Assembly (NCBI GenBank): GCA_963718315.1
Contig: CAVQZC010000013.1
Coordinates: forward strand, 434,001 to 498,000
From: CAVQZC01 sp963718315
GTDB lineage: Bacteria; Actinomycetota; Thermoleophilia; Gaiellales; JAICJC01
DNA: 64,000 nt
Reading direction: 5' to 3'
Below the pieces are notes generated by a model that saw only the letters and a program-made list of their open reading frames with translations, made no database searches and was not told where the DNA came from. This document shows, piece after piece, positions 40,200 through 47,789 of the stretch (the stretch's first letter is position 1; every line of letters starts with the position of its first letter). Both the position numbers and the translations under genes were made by a program.

Positions 40200-41003
40200 A
40201 TGAAGGCCATCACCGGCATTGGGATCGGCGTTGCCATGGCAGGCATCATGGTCGGCGCCCTCATGGAGGGCACCAACCCCGCTGGTCTCATCAACATCCC
40301 CGCGCTCTGCATCATCTGCGGCGGCACGATCGGCGTCACCATGGCGTCGACCAACTTCCGCAGCGCCATGTCGATGCCCAAGCTCGCCATCCAGGCGATG
40401 AAGGGTGACGACCACGACGCCACGCACACGATCCAGACGATGGTTGAGCTTTCCGAGAAGGCCCGCCGCAACGGCCTGCTGGCGCTGGAGGAGGACGTCG
40501 CCAACATCGACGACGCCTACACGCGCAAGGGCCTGCAGCTGGTCGTCGACGGCACCGACTCCGACCTGGTGCGCTCGATCCTCGAGTCCGAGGTCGAGGC
40601 GATGCAGCACCGCCACCACCAGGGCGCACAGAACTTCAAGGCCGCCAGCGGGTTCGCCCCGACGATCGGCATCCTGGGCACCGTCATGGGCCTGGTGAAC
40701 GTGCTCGCTCACCTCAACGAGCCGGCCGTGCTCGGCCCGCACATCGCCGGCGCCTTCCTGGCCACGCTCTACGGCGTCGGCAGCGCGAACATCATCTTCC
40801 TGCCGATCGCCAACAAGCTGGCGGCCATGTCGGCGGAGGAGGCGAACCACCGCTACATGGTGCTGGACGCGATCCTCTCGATCCAGGCCGGCGACAACCC
40901 GCGCGTGCTGGGTGAGAAGCTGGAGGCCCACATCGCTCCGGCCGAGCGCGGCAAGCAGGCCGAGGAGCAGGCTGAGGCCGAGCCGCTGAGGGAGGCGGCA
41001 TGA
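40200..41003 (+). CDS. motA: Flagellar stator protein MotA
   Basis: Stator subunit that pushes on FliG. 267 residues with helices 1 and 2 near the N-terminus (GIGIGVAMAGIMVGALMEG; LINIPALCIICGGTIGVTMA) and helices 3 and 4 at about 150-200, including the functional proline in GFAPTIGILGTVMGLVNVLA. The cytoplasmic loop has the charged KARRNGLLALEEDV. The C-terminal tail is rich in Glu, Ala and Gln. It overlaps motB by four bases. Confidence 0.95.
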   Translation: MKAITGIGIGVAMAGIMVGALMEGTNPAGLINIPALCIICGGTIGVTMASTNFRSAMSMPKLAIQAMKGDDHDATHTIQTMVELSEKARRNGLLALEEDVANIDDAYTRKGLQLVVDGTDSDLVRSILESEVEAMQHRHHQGAQNFKAASGFAPTIGILGTVMGLVNVLAHLNEPAVLGPHIAGAFLATLYGVGSANIIFLPIANKLAAMSAEEANHRYMVLDAILSIQAGDNPRVLGEKLEAHIAPAERGKQAEEQAEAEPLREAA

Positions 41004-41851
41004 GCGGGCGCCGCGGCCGCGGAGGCGGGGGCGAGGAGCACGGCGCCGATGAGCGCTGGCTGCTCACCTACGCCGACATGATCACGCTGCTGATGTGCCT
41101 GTTCATGGTGCTGTGGTCGATCTCATCGGTGAACATCTCCAAGCTCCAGGAGCTGCAGCGCTCGCTGCAGCAGGCGTTCATCGGCAAGGTGCTGACCGGC
41201 GGCAGCTCGGTGCTCAGCGGCTCTCCCGCCCGCATCCAGGGCGTGCAGACGGCGTCGCCCAGCTCGGCCGCCTCGGACAACTCGACGATCATCCCGAACA
41301 ACGTCTCGGCGCCGATCGCCCAGGCCACCCAGGCTGCTGTCAACCAGGCCGCGAAGCAGGAGCAGCAGAGCCTCGCGCATGTCCAGCAGCAGATCGAGCG
41401 CTACGCCCGCCAGCACGGGTTCGCCAGCCAGATCCGCAGCACGATCGACGAGCGCGGCCTGGTGATCCGGCTGCTCACCGACAACGTGCTGTTCGAGAGC
41501 GGCCAGGCCACGGTCCAGGCGCCGGCGGTGCCGCTGCTCCACGAGATCGCAGGTGTGATCCTGCACGCGGGCATCGCGAATCCCATCCGCATCGAGGGCA
41601 ACACCGACAACGTCCCGATCACTGGCGGTCCGTACCGCGACAACTGGGAGCTATCGGCTGCCCGCGCCACCGCAGTGCTCGAGCAGTTCCTCGCCGATGG
41701 GGTGCCGCCTGCGCGGCTCTCGATGGCCGGCTACGCCGACCAGAACCCCATCGAGCCCAACACGACCGCCGCAGGTCGTGCCGCCAACCGCAGGGTTGAC
41801 GTGGTCGTCGTGCGGCGCGGCCCCGCCCCACAAGGAGTGATCACCCCGTGA
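41000..41851 (+). CDS. motB: Flagellar stator protein MotB
   Basis: 283 residues. The single helix holds the ion-carrying Asp26 in LTYADMITLLMCLFMVLWS, followed by a plug region and the OmpA-like peptidoglycan-binding domain (IEGNTDNVPITGGPYRDNWE, LSAARATAVLEQFLADGVPP, AGRAANRRVDVVVVRR). Residue choice around the aspartate does not let me decide between proton and sodium drive. It overlaps fliL by four bases. Confidence 0.95.
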   Translation: MSGRRGRGGGGEEHGADERWLLTYADMITLLMCLFMVLWSISSVNISKLQELQRSLQQAFIGKVLTGGSSVLSGSPARIQGVQTASPSSAASDNSTIIPNNVSAPIAQATQAAVNQAAKQEQQSLAHVQQQIERYARQHGFASQIRSTIDERGLVIRLLTDNVLFESGQATVQAPAVPLLHEIAGVILHAGIANPIRIEGNTDNVPITGGPYRDNWELSAARATAVLEQFLADGVPPARLSMAGYADQNPIEPNTTAAGRAANRRVDVVVVRRGPAPQGVITP

Positions 41852-42288
41852 AAGGCAAGCTCAAGTTCATACTCCCGGTCATCCTCGTCCTGGCACTCGG
41901 GGGCGGGGCGGCCTACTGGTTCGTGCTCGCACCGCCGGCGAAGGCAAAGAAGGCAGTCAAGCCCAAGGTGAACGGCAGCCTGTTCGCCCTGTCGCCTGAG
42001 TTCGTCGTCAACCTGACCGACAGCCACTACGGCAAGGTGACCGTCGCACTCCTGCTCGCGCAGGCGCCAACCGCCAAGGAGCTCAACGCCACGGCGACCG
42101 TCCCCACCCTGATCGAGGATCCGGTGATCCGCGCAACCATCACCAACGACCTGACCGGGATCCCGTCCAGCACGCTGATCGAGCGGCGCCCGCGCCAGAA
42201 GCTCCTCGCGCAGATCCTTCATGATCTGCACCACGCGACCGATGAACAGATCAAGGCGGTCATGTTCACCGACGTGGTCGTCCAGTAG
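41848..42288 (+). CDS. fliL: Flagellar basal-body-associated protein FliL
   Basis: 146 residues from a GTG that overlaps motB. One N-terminal helix (LKFILPVILVLALGGGAAYW), a basic linker, then the stomatin-like outer domain beginning LSPEFVVNLTDSHYGKVTVA and ending LLAQILHDLHHATDEQIKAV. FliL stabilises the stator around the motor; its place behind motB fits. Confidence 0.88.
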   Translation: MKGKLKFILPVILVLALGGGAAYWFVLAPPAKAKKAVKPKVNGSLFALSPEFVVNLTDSHYGKVTVALLLAQAPTAKELNATATVPTLIEDPVIRATITNDLTGIPSSTLIERRPRQKLLAQILHDLHHATDEQIKAVMFTDVVVQ

Positions 42289-42298
42289 CTGAGCTCCG

Positions 42299-42694
42299 AT
42301 GACTGACGAGTCCACCACACCCGCACCCGAAGACGTCCCGGCCGAGGTCCTGGCCGACGCCGCGCCCCTGCCGGTGCCCAGCGCCGGCGAGGTGGCCTAC
42401 GAGCCGCTGGCCGGCGGCGCCGTCGCGGACATCGACCTGTCCGACCTGGACATGGTGCTGGACGTCCCGGTGGAGCTGACGGTCGAGATCGGCCGGACGA
42501 CGATGACGATCCGCGAGACGCTCGAGATCGGCCCCGGCGCCATCATCACGCTCAACAAGATGACCGGCGAGCCGGTCGACCTGCTCGTCAACGGCCGCCG
42601 CATCGCCCGCGGCGAAGTGGTCGCCATCGACGAGGAGTTCGGACTCCGCATCACCCAGGTGATCGCGCCCGACCAGCGCAGCGAAGCGGCGTAG
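42299..42694 (+). CDS. fliN: Flagellar motor switch protein FliN
   Basis: 131 residues. After a disordered acidic start the SPOA domain reads LDMVLDVPVELTVEIGRTTM, then GPGAIITLNKMTGEPVDLLV and NGRRIARGEVVAIDEEFGLR, textbook FliN. It is separate from the FliY-like protein at 34 kb, so the C ring has two SPOA proteins plus FliM. Last gene of the mot transcript; it converges with the sigma factor gene across a 264-base gap that holds no credible gene. Confidence 0.93.
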   Translation: MTDESTTPAPEDVPAEVLADAAPLPVPSAGEVAYEPLAGGAVADIDLSDLDMVLDVPVELTVEIGRTTMTIRETLEIGPGAIITLNKMTGEPVDLLVNGRRIARGEVVAIDEEFGLRITQVIAPDQRSEAA

Positions 42695-42874
42695 GCCGCG
42701 CGCCCCGGCGCAGCGAGCTGCCCGACCACCTCTGGCCGACAACTCACGGGCCTCGGGCAGTCTTCGCGGACGCGCCGCCATTTGGCCGCTGTCACGCTGC
42801 CATTTGGATTTCGTGCGCCCCTCGTCACAGTTCGCACCCGCGCCGGCTCCGCTCCTTCGCGCGCAGCGAGACGT

Positions 42875-42905
42875 CATCTGGCCACCTCGAGGGGATGACC
42901 AGATG
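42875..42905. terminator. Hairpin between convergent fliN and sigma factor genes
   Basis: CATCTGG (42875-42881) pairs with CCAGATG (42899-42905). It lies 54 bases past the stop of the minus-strand sigma gene and 180 past fliN, and could end either transcript. There is no T tract. Confidence 0.4.
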
Positions 42906-42958
42906 GCCGCCCGGCCGGGATCAATCGGGGGCGCGGGAGCCGCGCCGGAAACCCGAGG

Positions 42959-43786
42959 CTACGCGGCGCGCCGCTGGCGCGGGGTGCTGCCCGAGTCGTA
43001 GGCGTCGATCCGCTCCTTCAGCACCCGGCGGATGCCCGACAGGAGCTGGGAGACGCGGGACTCGCTGACGCCCAGGATGCGGCCGATCTCGGCGCCCTGG
43101 AGGTGGTGCACGTAGAGCAGCACCAGGATCTGGCGCTCGCGCTCGCCCAGGGAGGCAACGGCCTCGCGGAGGACGGTTGCCCGCTCGCTGGAGAGGGCGG
43201 CCATCTCGGGATCGTGGGTGCCCGGAGGCGCCTCGATCGTGTCGCCGACCTCGACCGGGAGCGCTTCCTCGTTGCCCCGGGCCGGCGTGTTGAGCGACAG
43301 CAGGTCGGCGCGCGACAGGCCCTCGAGCTGATCGTGCAAATCGGAGACGCTGACCTCGAGCTGCTGCGAGAGCTCCTCGTCGGTCGGCGCGCGACCAGTC
43401 TTCGACTGCCACTCGTCACGGGCGCGCTCGATGGCCCGGCCGGAACGGCGCAGCGAGCGCGGCGCCCAGTCCTGGCGGCGGAGCTCATCCATGATGGCGC
43501 CGGACACGCGCGTCCAGGCGTACTGCTCGAACGTCGCGCCCTTCTCGGGGTCGAACCGGTCGACCGCCGCGATCAGGGCGAGCAGGCCGCACGACACCAG
43601 GTCGTCCAGCTCGCAGTGGGCGGGGAGCTCGCGCACCTTGCGGCAGGCGAGGTACTTGACCATCGGTGCGTACGAGAGCACGAGCCGGTCACGGGCGGCG
43701 ACGTCGCGATGGACGCTCCAGGCCCGCCACAGCGCCTCGGCGCTTTCGGCGGTCGGACGGTTGCCGGTCACGAATGCTGCTTCCAC
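42959..43786 (-). CDS. fliA: Flagellar sigma factor, FliA/WhiG type (sigma-28)
   Basis: 275 residues from GTG, with GGAGG ten bases upstream. Region 2 is YAPMVKYLACRKVRELPAHC through LLALIAAVDRFDPEKGATFE and QYAWTRVSGAIMDELRRQDW; region 3 follows with RSGRAIERARDEW; region 4 is LGERERQILVLLYVHHLQGA then LGVSESRVSQLLSGIRRVL. No region 1.1 is present, as expected for this class. It lies alone on the minus strand inside the cluster. The many TNAA-N15-GNCGATWA sites in the window are its likely targets. No anti-sigma factor FlgM is seen here. Confidence 0.92.
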   Translation of the reverse strand: MEAAFVTGNRPTAESAEALWRAWSVHRDVAARDRLVLSYAPMVKYLACRKVRELPAHCELDDLVSCGLLALIAAVDRFDPEKGATFEQYAWTRVSGAIMDELRRQDWAPRSLRRSGRAIERARDEWQSKTGRAPTDEELSQQLEVSVSDLHDQLEGLSRADLLSLNTPARGNEEALPVEVGDTIEAPPGTHDPEMAALSSERATVLREAVASLGERERQILVLLYVHHLQGAEIGRILGVSESRVSQLLSGIRRVLKERIDAYDSGSTPRQRRAA

Positions 43787-43978
43787 TGGTTGTGAACCTC
43801 CGCACCTACTGGGACGTAAAGCGGACTTGCAAACTGCAACATCTCCGTTTCAAACACATACGCACACCCCGGAGATGGAGGACGTATCGGCCTTGAGAGA
43901 GAGTGATGTCTCCCCCTAACGGGGTAAGAGTCCTACCGGAAACGCGTGTCTGCCCAGCCTACGCGTCTTGTCCGTACC

Positions 43979-44005
43979 TCAAGAGGGTGGCAAGGCCGCC
44001 GATAA
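43979..44005 (+). promoter_or_regulatory. Sigma-28-type promoter for fliO
   Basis: TCAA (43979-43982), 15 bases, GCCGATAA (43998-44005), a perfect match to the classical -10. The likely fliO start codon is only 10 bases downstream, so the leader would be very short. Confidence 0.75.
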
Positions 44006-44015
44006 AGGGGGCGCT

Positions 44016-44573
44016 TTGTCGTCCCGGCGCCGTCCCCTCACACGCGCGTTCTGGATGCTGGCGCTCGTCGCTGTTTGCTGCGCCGTGCCGGCAGTGCTTG
44101 CCATGCCCGCGCAGGCGGCCGCCTTCCACGTCGACAAGACCAAGCTTCCGGCATCCGTCACCGGTGGAGGCACCGGCGACCAGTCGGTCTCGTCGCCGAG
44201 CACCACCGGCACGATCGCCCGCACCGTGGTCGGCCTGGCCATCGTGCTGGCCGTCATCTATGGGATCTACTGGCTGCTGAAGACGACCAACCGCTCGCGG
44301 CGCACGCTCGGCGACGGCCAGATCGAGGTGCTGGCGACCACGCCACTGGCGTCGAACCGGGCGCTGCACCTGGTCCGCTCGGGCGATGAGGTGATCCTGG
44401 TCGGATCGGCGGAGAGCGGGATCACGCCGCTCCGCGTCTACCCGGCCGGCGAGGCCGCGACCAACGGCCTGGTGCCGCCCCAGGTCGCCGAGTACACCGG
44501 CGAGCTGACCCTTCCCCCGCCCAACCAGCCCAAGCTCCTGGCGGCCATCCGGGCGATGACGGTGCGTCAGTGA
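44016..44573 (+). CDS. fliO: Flagellar export-gate assembly protein FliO
   Basis: 185 residues from the TTG at 44016, which has AAAGGGGG just ahead; a TTG at 43968 is in frame but lies upstream of the promoter. It has an N-terminal signal or helix (RAFWMLALVAVCCAVPAVLA), a Ser/Thr/Gly loop, a second helix (TVVGLAIVLAVIYGIYWLLK), then the SH3-like FliO domain (GDGQIEVLATTPLASNRALH, LVRSGDEVILVGSAESGITP). FliO helps assemble FliP. Its stop overlaps the fliP GTG. Confidence 0.85.
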   Translation: MSSRRRPLTRAFWMLALVAVCCAVPAVLAMPAQAAAFHVDKTKLPASVTGGGTGDQSVSSPSTTGTIARTVVGLAIVLAVIYGIYWLLKTTNRSRRTLGDGQIEVLATTPLASNRALHLVRSGDEVILVGSAESGITPLRVYPAGEAATNGLVPPQVAEYTGELTLPPPNQPKLLAAIRAMTVRQ

Positions 44574-45259
44574 ACACGCTGATCCTGGCCACCCAGACCG
44601 GTCCGTCGATCTCGATCAACGGCGGCAAGGGGCTCTCGACACCGGTCGAGATCATGCTCCTGCTGACCCTGCTGACGGTGCTGCCGGGAGCCCTGTTCAT
44701 GGTCACCGGGTTCACGCGGATCATCATCGTGCTCGGGTTCGTGCGAAACGCGATGGGGACGCCGACCAGCCCGCCCAACCAGGTGCTGGTCGGGATCTCG
44801 ATCTTCCTGACCATCTTCGTGATGGCGCCGACGTTCAGGGCGATGAACGACGAGGCGATCCAGCCCTACCTGCACAAGCAGATCACGCTGCAGACCGCGG
44901 TCGACCGCGGGCAGGAGCCGCTCCGCGAGTTCATGTTCAAGCAGACGCGCGACTCCGACCTCGCCCTCTTCGTCAGCATGGCCCACCTGCCGCGACCCAA
45001 GACGCGGGCCGACATCCCCACCTACGTGCTGATCCCCGCCTTCATCATCTCCGAGCTGAAGACGGCGTTCCAGATCGGCTTTTTGATCTACCTGCCCTTC
45101 CTGATCATCGACATGGTGGTCGCCTCGACCCTGATGTCGATGGGCATGATGATGCTGCCCCCGATCCTGATCTCGCTGCCGTTCAAGATCATGCTGTTCG
45201 TGCTGGTCGACGGCTGGCACCTGGTGATCCAGGGACTGGTGCAGTCATTCCACACCTGA
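44570..45259 (+). CDS. fliP: Flagellar export gate protein FliP
   Basis: 229 residues. Conserved FliP stretches LLTLLTVLPGALFMVTGFTR, IIIVLGFVRNAMGTPTSPPN QVL, LIPAFIISELKTAFQIGFLI and VVASTLMSMGMMMLPPILIS are all present with four membrane segments. It starts at a GTG overlapping fliO. With FliQ and FliR it builds the export channel. Confidence 0.95.
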   Translation: MNTLILATQTGPSISINGGKGLSTPVEIMLLLTLLTVLPGALFMVTGFTRIIIVLGFVRNAMGTPTSPPNQVLVGISIFLTIFVMAPTFRAMNDEAIQPYLHKQITLQTAVDRGQEPLREFMFKQTRDSDLALFVSMAHLPRPKTRADIPTYVLIPAFIISELKTAFQIGFLIYLPFLIIDMVVASTLMSMGMMMLPPILISLPFKIMLFVLVDGWHLVIQGLVQSFHT

Positions 45260-45275
45260 CGACCGTGAGGAACCC

Positions 45276-45548
45276 ATGACTTCAGACACCGTCGTCAGTC
45301 TCGCCGTCCAGGCGATGACCGTGGCGCTCAAGGTCTCGATGCCGTTCCTGATCGCAGGGCTGACGGTGGGACTCCTGGTCTCGATCTTCCAGGCCGTCAC
45401 GTCCATTCAGGAACAGACGCTGACGTTCATCCCCAAGCTGATCGTGACCGGCGCCGTGATCCTGCTGGCCGGCCCGTGGATGATCGCGCAGATGGTCTCC
45501 TACACCCAGGGGCTGTACACCAACATCCCGTCGATGGTCGGTCCGTAA
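45276..45548 (+). CDS. fliQ: Flagellar export gate protein FliQ
   Basis: 90 residues with two membrane helices. Typical stretches are SLAVQAMTVALKVSMPFLIA, LVSIFQAVTSIQEQTLTFIP and PKLIVTGAVILLAGPWMIAQ. GTGAGGAACC lies before the ATG. Length and order are normal. Confidence 0.95.
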   Translation: MTSDTVVSLAVQAMTVALKVSMPFLIAGLTVGLLVSIFQAVTSIQEQTLTFIPKLIVTGAVILLAGPWMIAQMVSYTQGLYTNIPSMVGP

Positions 45549-45559
45549 AGGGACAGACC

Positions 45560-46350
45560 ATGGTCCTCGCGGACACGATCAACCTCCCCAACCTGGCGGG
45601 CTCCGAGGTGATGGGCTTCGTGCTCGTGCTGGCGCGCGTCGGCGGCCTGTTTGCGCTGGCTCCCGGGTTCTCGTCGAAGATGATCCCGGCGCAGGCCAAG
45701 CTGATAATTGCGGCAGCCATCTCGTTCGCGCTGATGCCGATCGCGATGCACGGCCACGTCCTGCCCACCGCACCGGGGCCGCTGGCGTTCCTGATCATGA
45801 AAGAGGTGCTGGTGGGGCTCGCCTTCGCCCTGCCGCTGGCCATGCTGGGCGGCGCGATCCAGGCCGGCGCGACCCTGCTGGACACCATGATCGGGTTCTC
45901 CTTCGCCTCCCAGGTCGACCCCATCACCAACACCCAGAACGCGGTCATCTCGCAGCTCTACTCGCTGTTCACGGTCGATGATCTTCCTGCTCACCGGCGG
46001 CGACGCCCTCATGATCGAGGGCATGGCGGCGTCCTACCGGATCGTCCCCATCAACCACATCCCCAACCTGACCGGGATCACCGGGAGCATGGTCACGCTG
46101 CTCGACCAGGTGTTCGTGGCCGGCATGGAGATCGTCGGCCCCGGTCGTGATCGCGCTGATCATCTCGGACGCGGCATTTGGCCTGGTGTCGCGCGCCGTG
46201 CCCCAGATGAACGTGTTCTTCGTCGGCCTGCCCGCCAAGATCATGCTCGGCTTCCTGGTCATCGGCGCAACGCTGCCGTTCGTCGCCTCCCACCTCAGTG
46301 ACCAGCTCCAGGCGTCGGTCCAGCAGGCGCTGCAGACCCTGGGCTCATGA
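45560..46350 (+). pseudogene. fliR: Export gate protein FliR, broken by two frameshifts
   Basis: The three parts together give a full FliR of about 260 residues. Frame one (from ATG 45560) runs through LAGSEVMGFVLVLARVGGLF and QAGATLLDTMIGFSFASQVD to LYSLFTV near 45976. The protein continues at 45978 as MIFLLTGGDALMIEGMAASY, which needs two bases more at GTCG-ATG. A second shift lies in CCCC at 46139-46142, where one base fewer restores VVIALIISDAAFGLVSR and the end VQQALQTLGS at 46350. FliR is essential for export, so either the sequence has errors here or the flagellum is dead. The gene ends overlapping the flhB ATG. Confidence 0.8.
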
Positions 46351-47458
46351 GCGGCGAGAACCGCACCGAACGAGCAACTCCCAAGCGCCGCGACGAGGCG
46401 CGCAAGAAGGGCCAGATTGTCAAGTCGGCCGACGTCAACACCGCCGTCGCGCTGCTGGCCGGCCTGGGGACGCTGACGGCGCTCGGCGGCTCGCTGCTGA
46501 TGGGCTACGTCGAGGTGATGCGGCGAGGCCTCTCCCAGACCGCGAATCCCGATCTCGCAAGCGGCGCCGGGCTCGGCTCGCTGGCCGAGTGGGGCATGCT
46601 GTCGCGTGCTCAAGCTGGCCGGTCCGATCGCGCGGCGCCGTGATGGTCGCCGGCATCTGTGCCAGCGTCTTGCAGGTGCGGCCCAAGATCACGCCGCAGG
46701 CGCTGAAGCCCCAGTTCAGCCGCATCAACCCCAAGAACGGGATCAAGCGGCTGTTCAGCGTCACGGCCGTGTTCGACGCGGTCAAGGCGATCGCCAAGAC
46801 CTCGATCGTCGGGGGTGCGGCGTTCCTGGCGGTGTGGGGCCGGCTGGACAGCCTGGCCGCGATGACCGGGATGCCGCCCGCGGCGATCCTGTTCACGATC
46901 GCCGGCATGGTCTCGCAGGTCGCGCTGTACGTCGGTATCGCCTTCATCGGCGTCGCCGGAGCTGACTACGCCTGGCAGCGCCACCGCCACGAGAAGACGC
47001 TGAAGATGACCAAGGACGAGGTCAAGCAGGAGGCCAAGCAGCAGGACATCTCGCCCGAGGTGCGGCGTGCAATCCGCCGCCGCCAGTTCCAGCAGGCCCG
47101 CAAGCGGATGATCGCCGAGGTCGCCACCGCCGACGTCGTGATCACGAACCCGACCCACTTCGCGGTCGCGCTCCGCTACGACGGCAGCCGTCCGGCGCCG
47201 GAGCTGATCGCCAAGGGCGCCGACCTGGTGGCAGCCGCTATCCGTGAGGAGGCCGAGAGGTACGACGTCACCGTGGTCACCAACCCTCCGCTCGCGCGGG
47301 CGCTGTACCGCGAGATCGAGGTGGGCCAGATGATCCCGGACACCTTCTTCCAGGCCGTCGCCGAGGTGCTGGCCTTCGTCTACCGCACCGCCGGACGCAA
47401 GGCGGCCGACCGCCGCCGCAGGATCCGCGACGAGCGGGCCGCGGCCGCCGCCGCATAA
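46347..47458 (+). pseudogene. flhB: Export switch protein FlhB, broken by two frameshifts
   Basis: Frame one (ATG 46347) gives ENRTERATPKRRDEARKKGQ, the normal FlhB start, to about 46604. One extra base there and another at about 46633 shift the frame twice within 28 bases; the short middle part reads VLKLAGPIA. From 46634 the frame is clean to 47458: QVRPKITPQALKPQFSRINP, the NPTH autocleavage site in VVITNPTHFAVALRYDG (intact), and PLARALYREIEVGQMIPDTF. Without these two bases the protein is a complete FlhB of about 365 residues. Error and decay are both possible. Confidence 0.8.
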
Positions 47459-47466
47459 CCACGCGT

Positions 47467-47633
47467 GAAGCTCTAACGGGGATGAATCGTGGATGGCTGG
47501 CGCGTGGCGCGCCCAGCAGGAGGCCATGCCGCGGTGAAGCCCATATACGGAGTTCATCTGGGCAAGCCGCGGCATAGCCTCCTGCGCCGCGCGACGCCCG
47601 TCAGACGCCGCTAGGCATCCCCGTTAGAGCTTC
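47467..47633 (+). ncRNA. Structured RNA element C (between flhB and flhA)
   Basis: GAAGCTCTAACGGGGATG (47467-47484) and CATCCCCGTTAGAGCTTC (47616-47633) form a perfect 18-bp outer stem. Within it, AGGAGGCCATGCCGCGG (47518-47534) pairs with CCGCGGCATAGCCTCCT (47567-47583) at 16 of 17 positions, capped by GCCCA/TGGGC (47539-47563). A bulged hairpin GCTGG-CGCG/CGCG-C-CCAGC (47496-47517) lies on the 5' side. It begins 8 bases after the flhB stop and ends 20 bases before the flhA promoter. It shares no obvious sequence with elements A and B. Terminator, leader or independent RNA cannot be told apart from sequence. Confidence 0.6.
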
Positions 47634-47653
47634 CTGCTCGAACCTGGTCCCCC

Positions 47654-47680
47654 TCAATTGGGGGAGGCCACGGCCGATTA
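47654..47680 (+). promoter_or_regulatory. Sigma-28-type promoter for the flhA leader frame and flhA
   Basis: TCAA (47654-47657), 15 bases, GCCGATTA (47673-47680). Its -35 sits in the loop of a small CCCCC/GGGGG hairpin (47649-47664). The leader-frame GTG begins 10 bases after the -10. Confidence 0.75.
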
Positions 47681-47690
47681 GGAGGCTGAC

Positions 47691-47789
47691 GTGCCTCTTC
47701 GTCGTTCCGTCACGCGCCGCCCCCTCCAGGTCGTGGCAGCAGTCCCGCTTCCCTTCGCGGAAGCCGTCGACCCCTGGGCGGGCGCATGA
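47691..47789 (+). CDS. Possible 32-residue leader peptide coupled to flhA
   Basis: GTG 47691 follows AGGAGG with five bases between, a near-ideal ribosome site and much better than anything directly before flhA. The frame encodes a basic N-terminus (MPLRRSVTRRPLQVV) and a neutral tail ending VDPWAGA, and its TGA overlaps the flhA ATG (ATGA at 47786-47789). Such geometry usually means translational coupling. The peptide has no match that I know. If the promoter at 47654 is used the message starts very near this GTG. It may simply be an expression device for flhA. Confidence 0.5.
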   Translation: MPLRRSVTRRPLQVVAAVPLPFAEAVDPWAGA

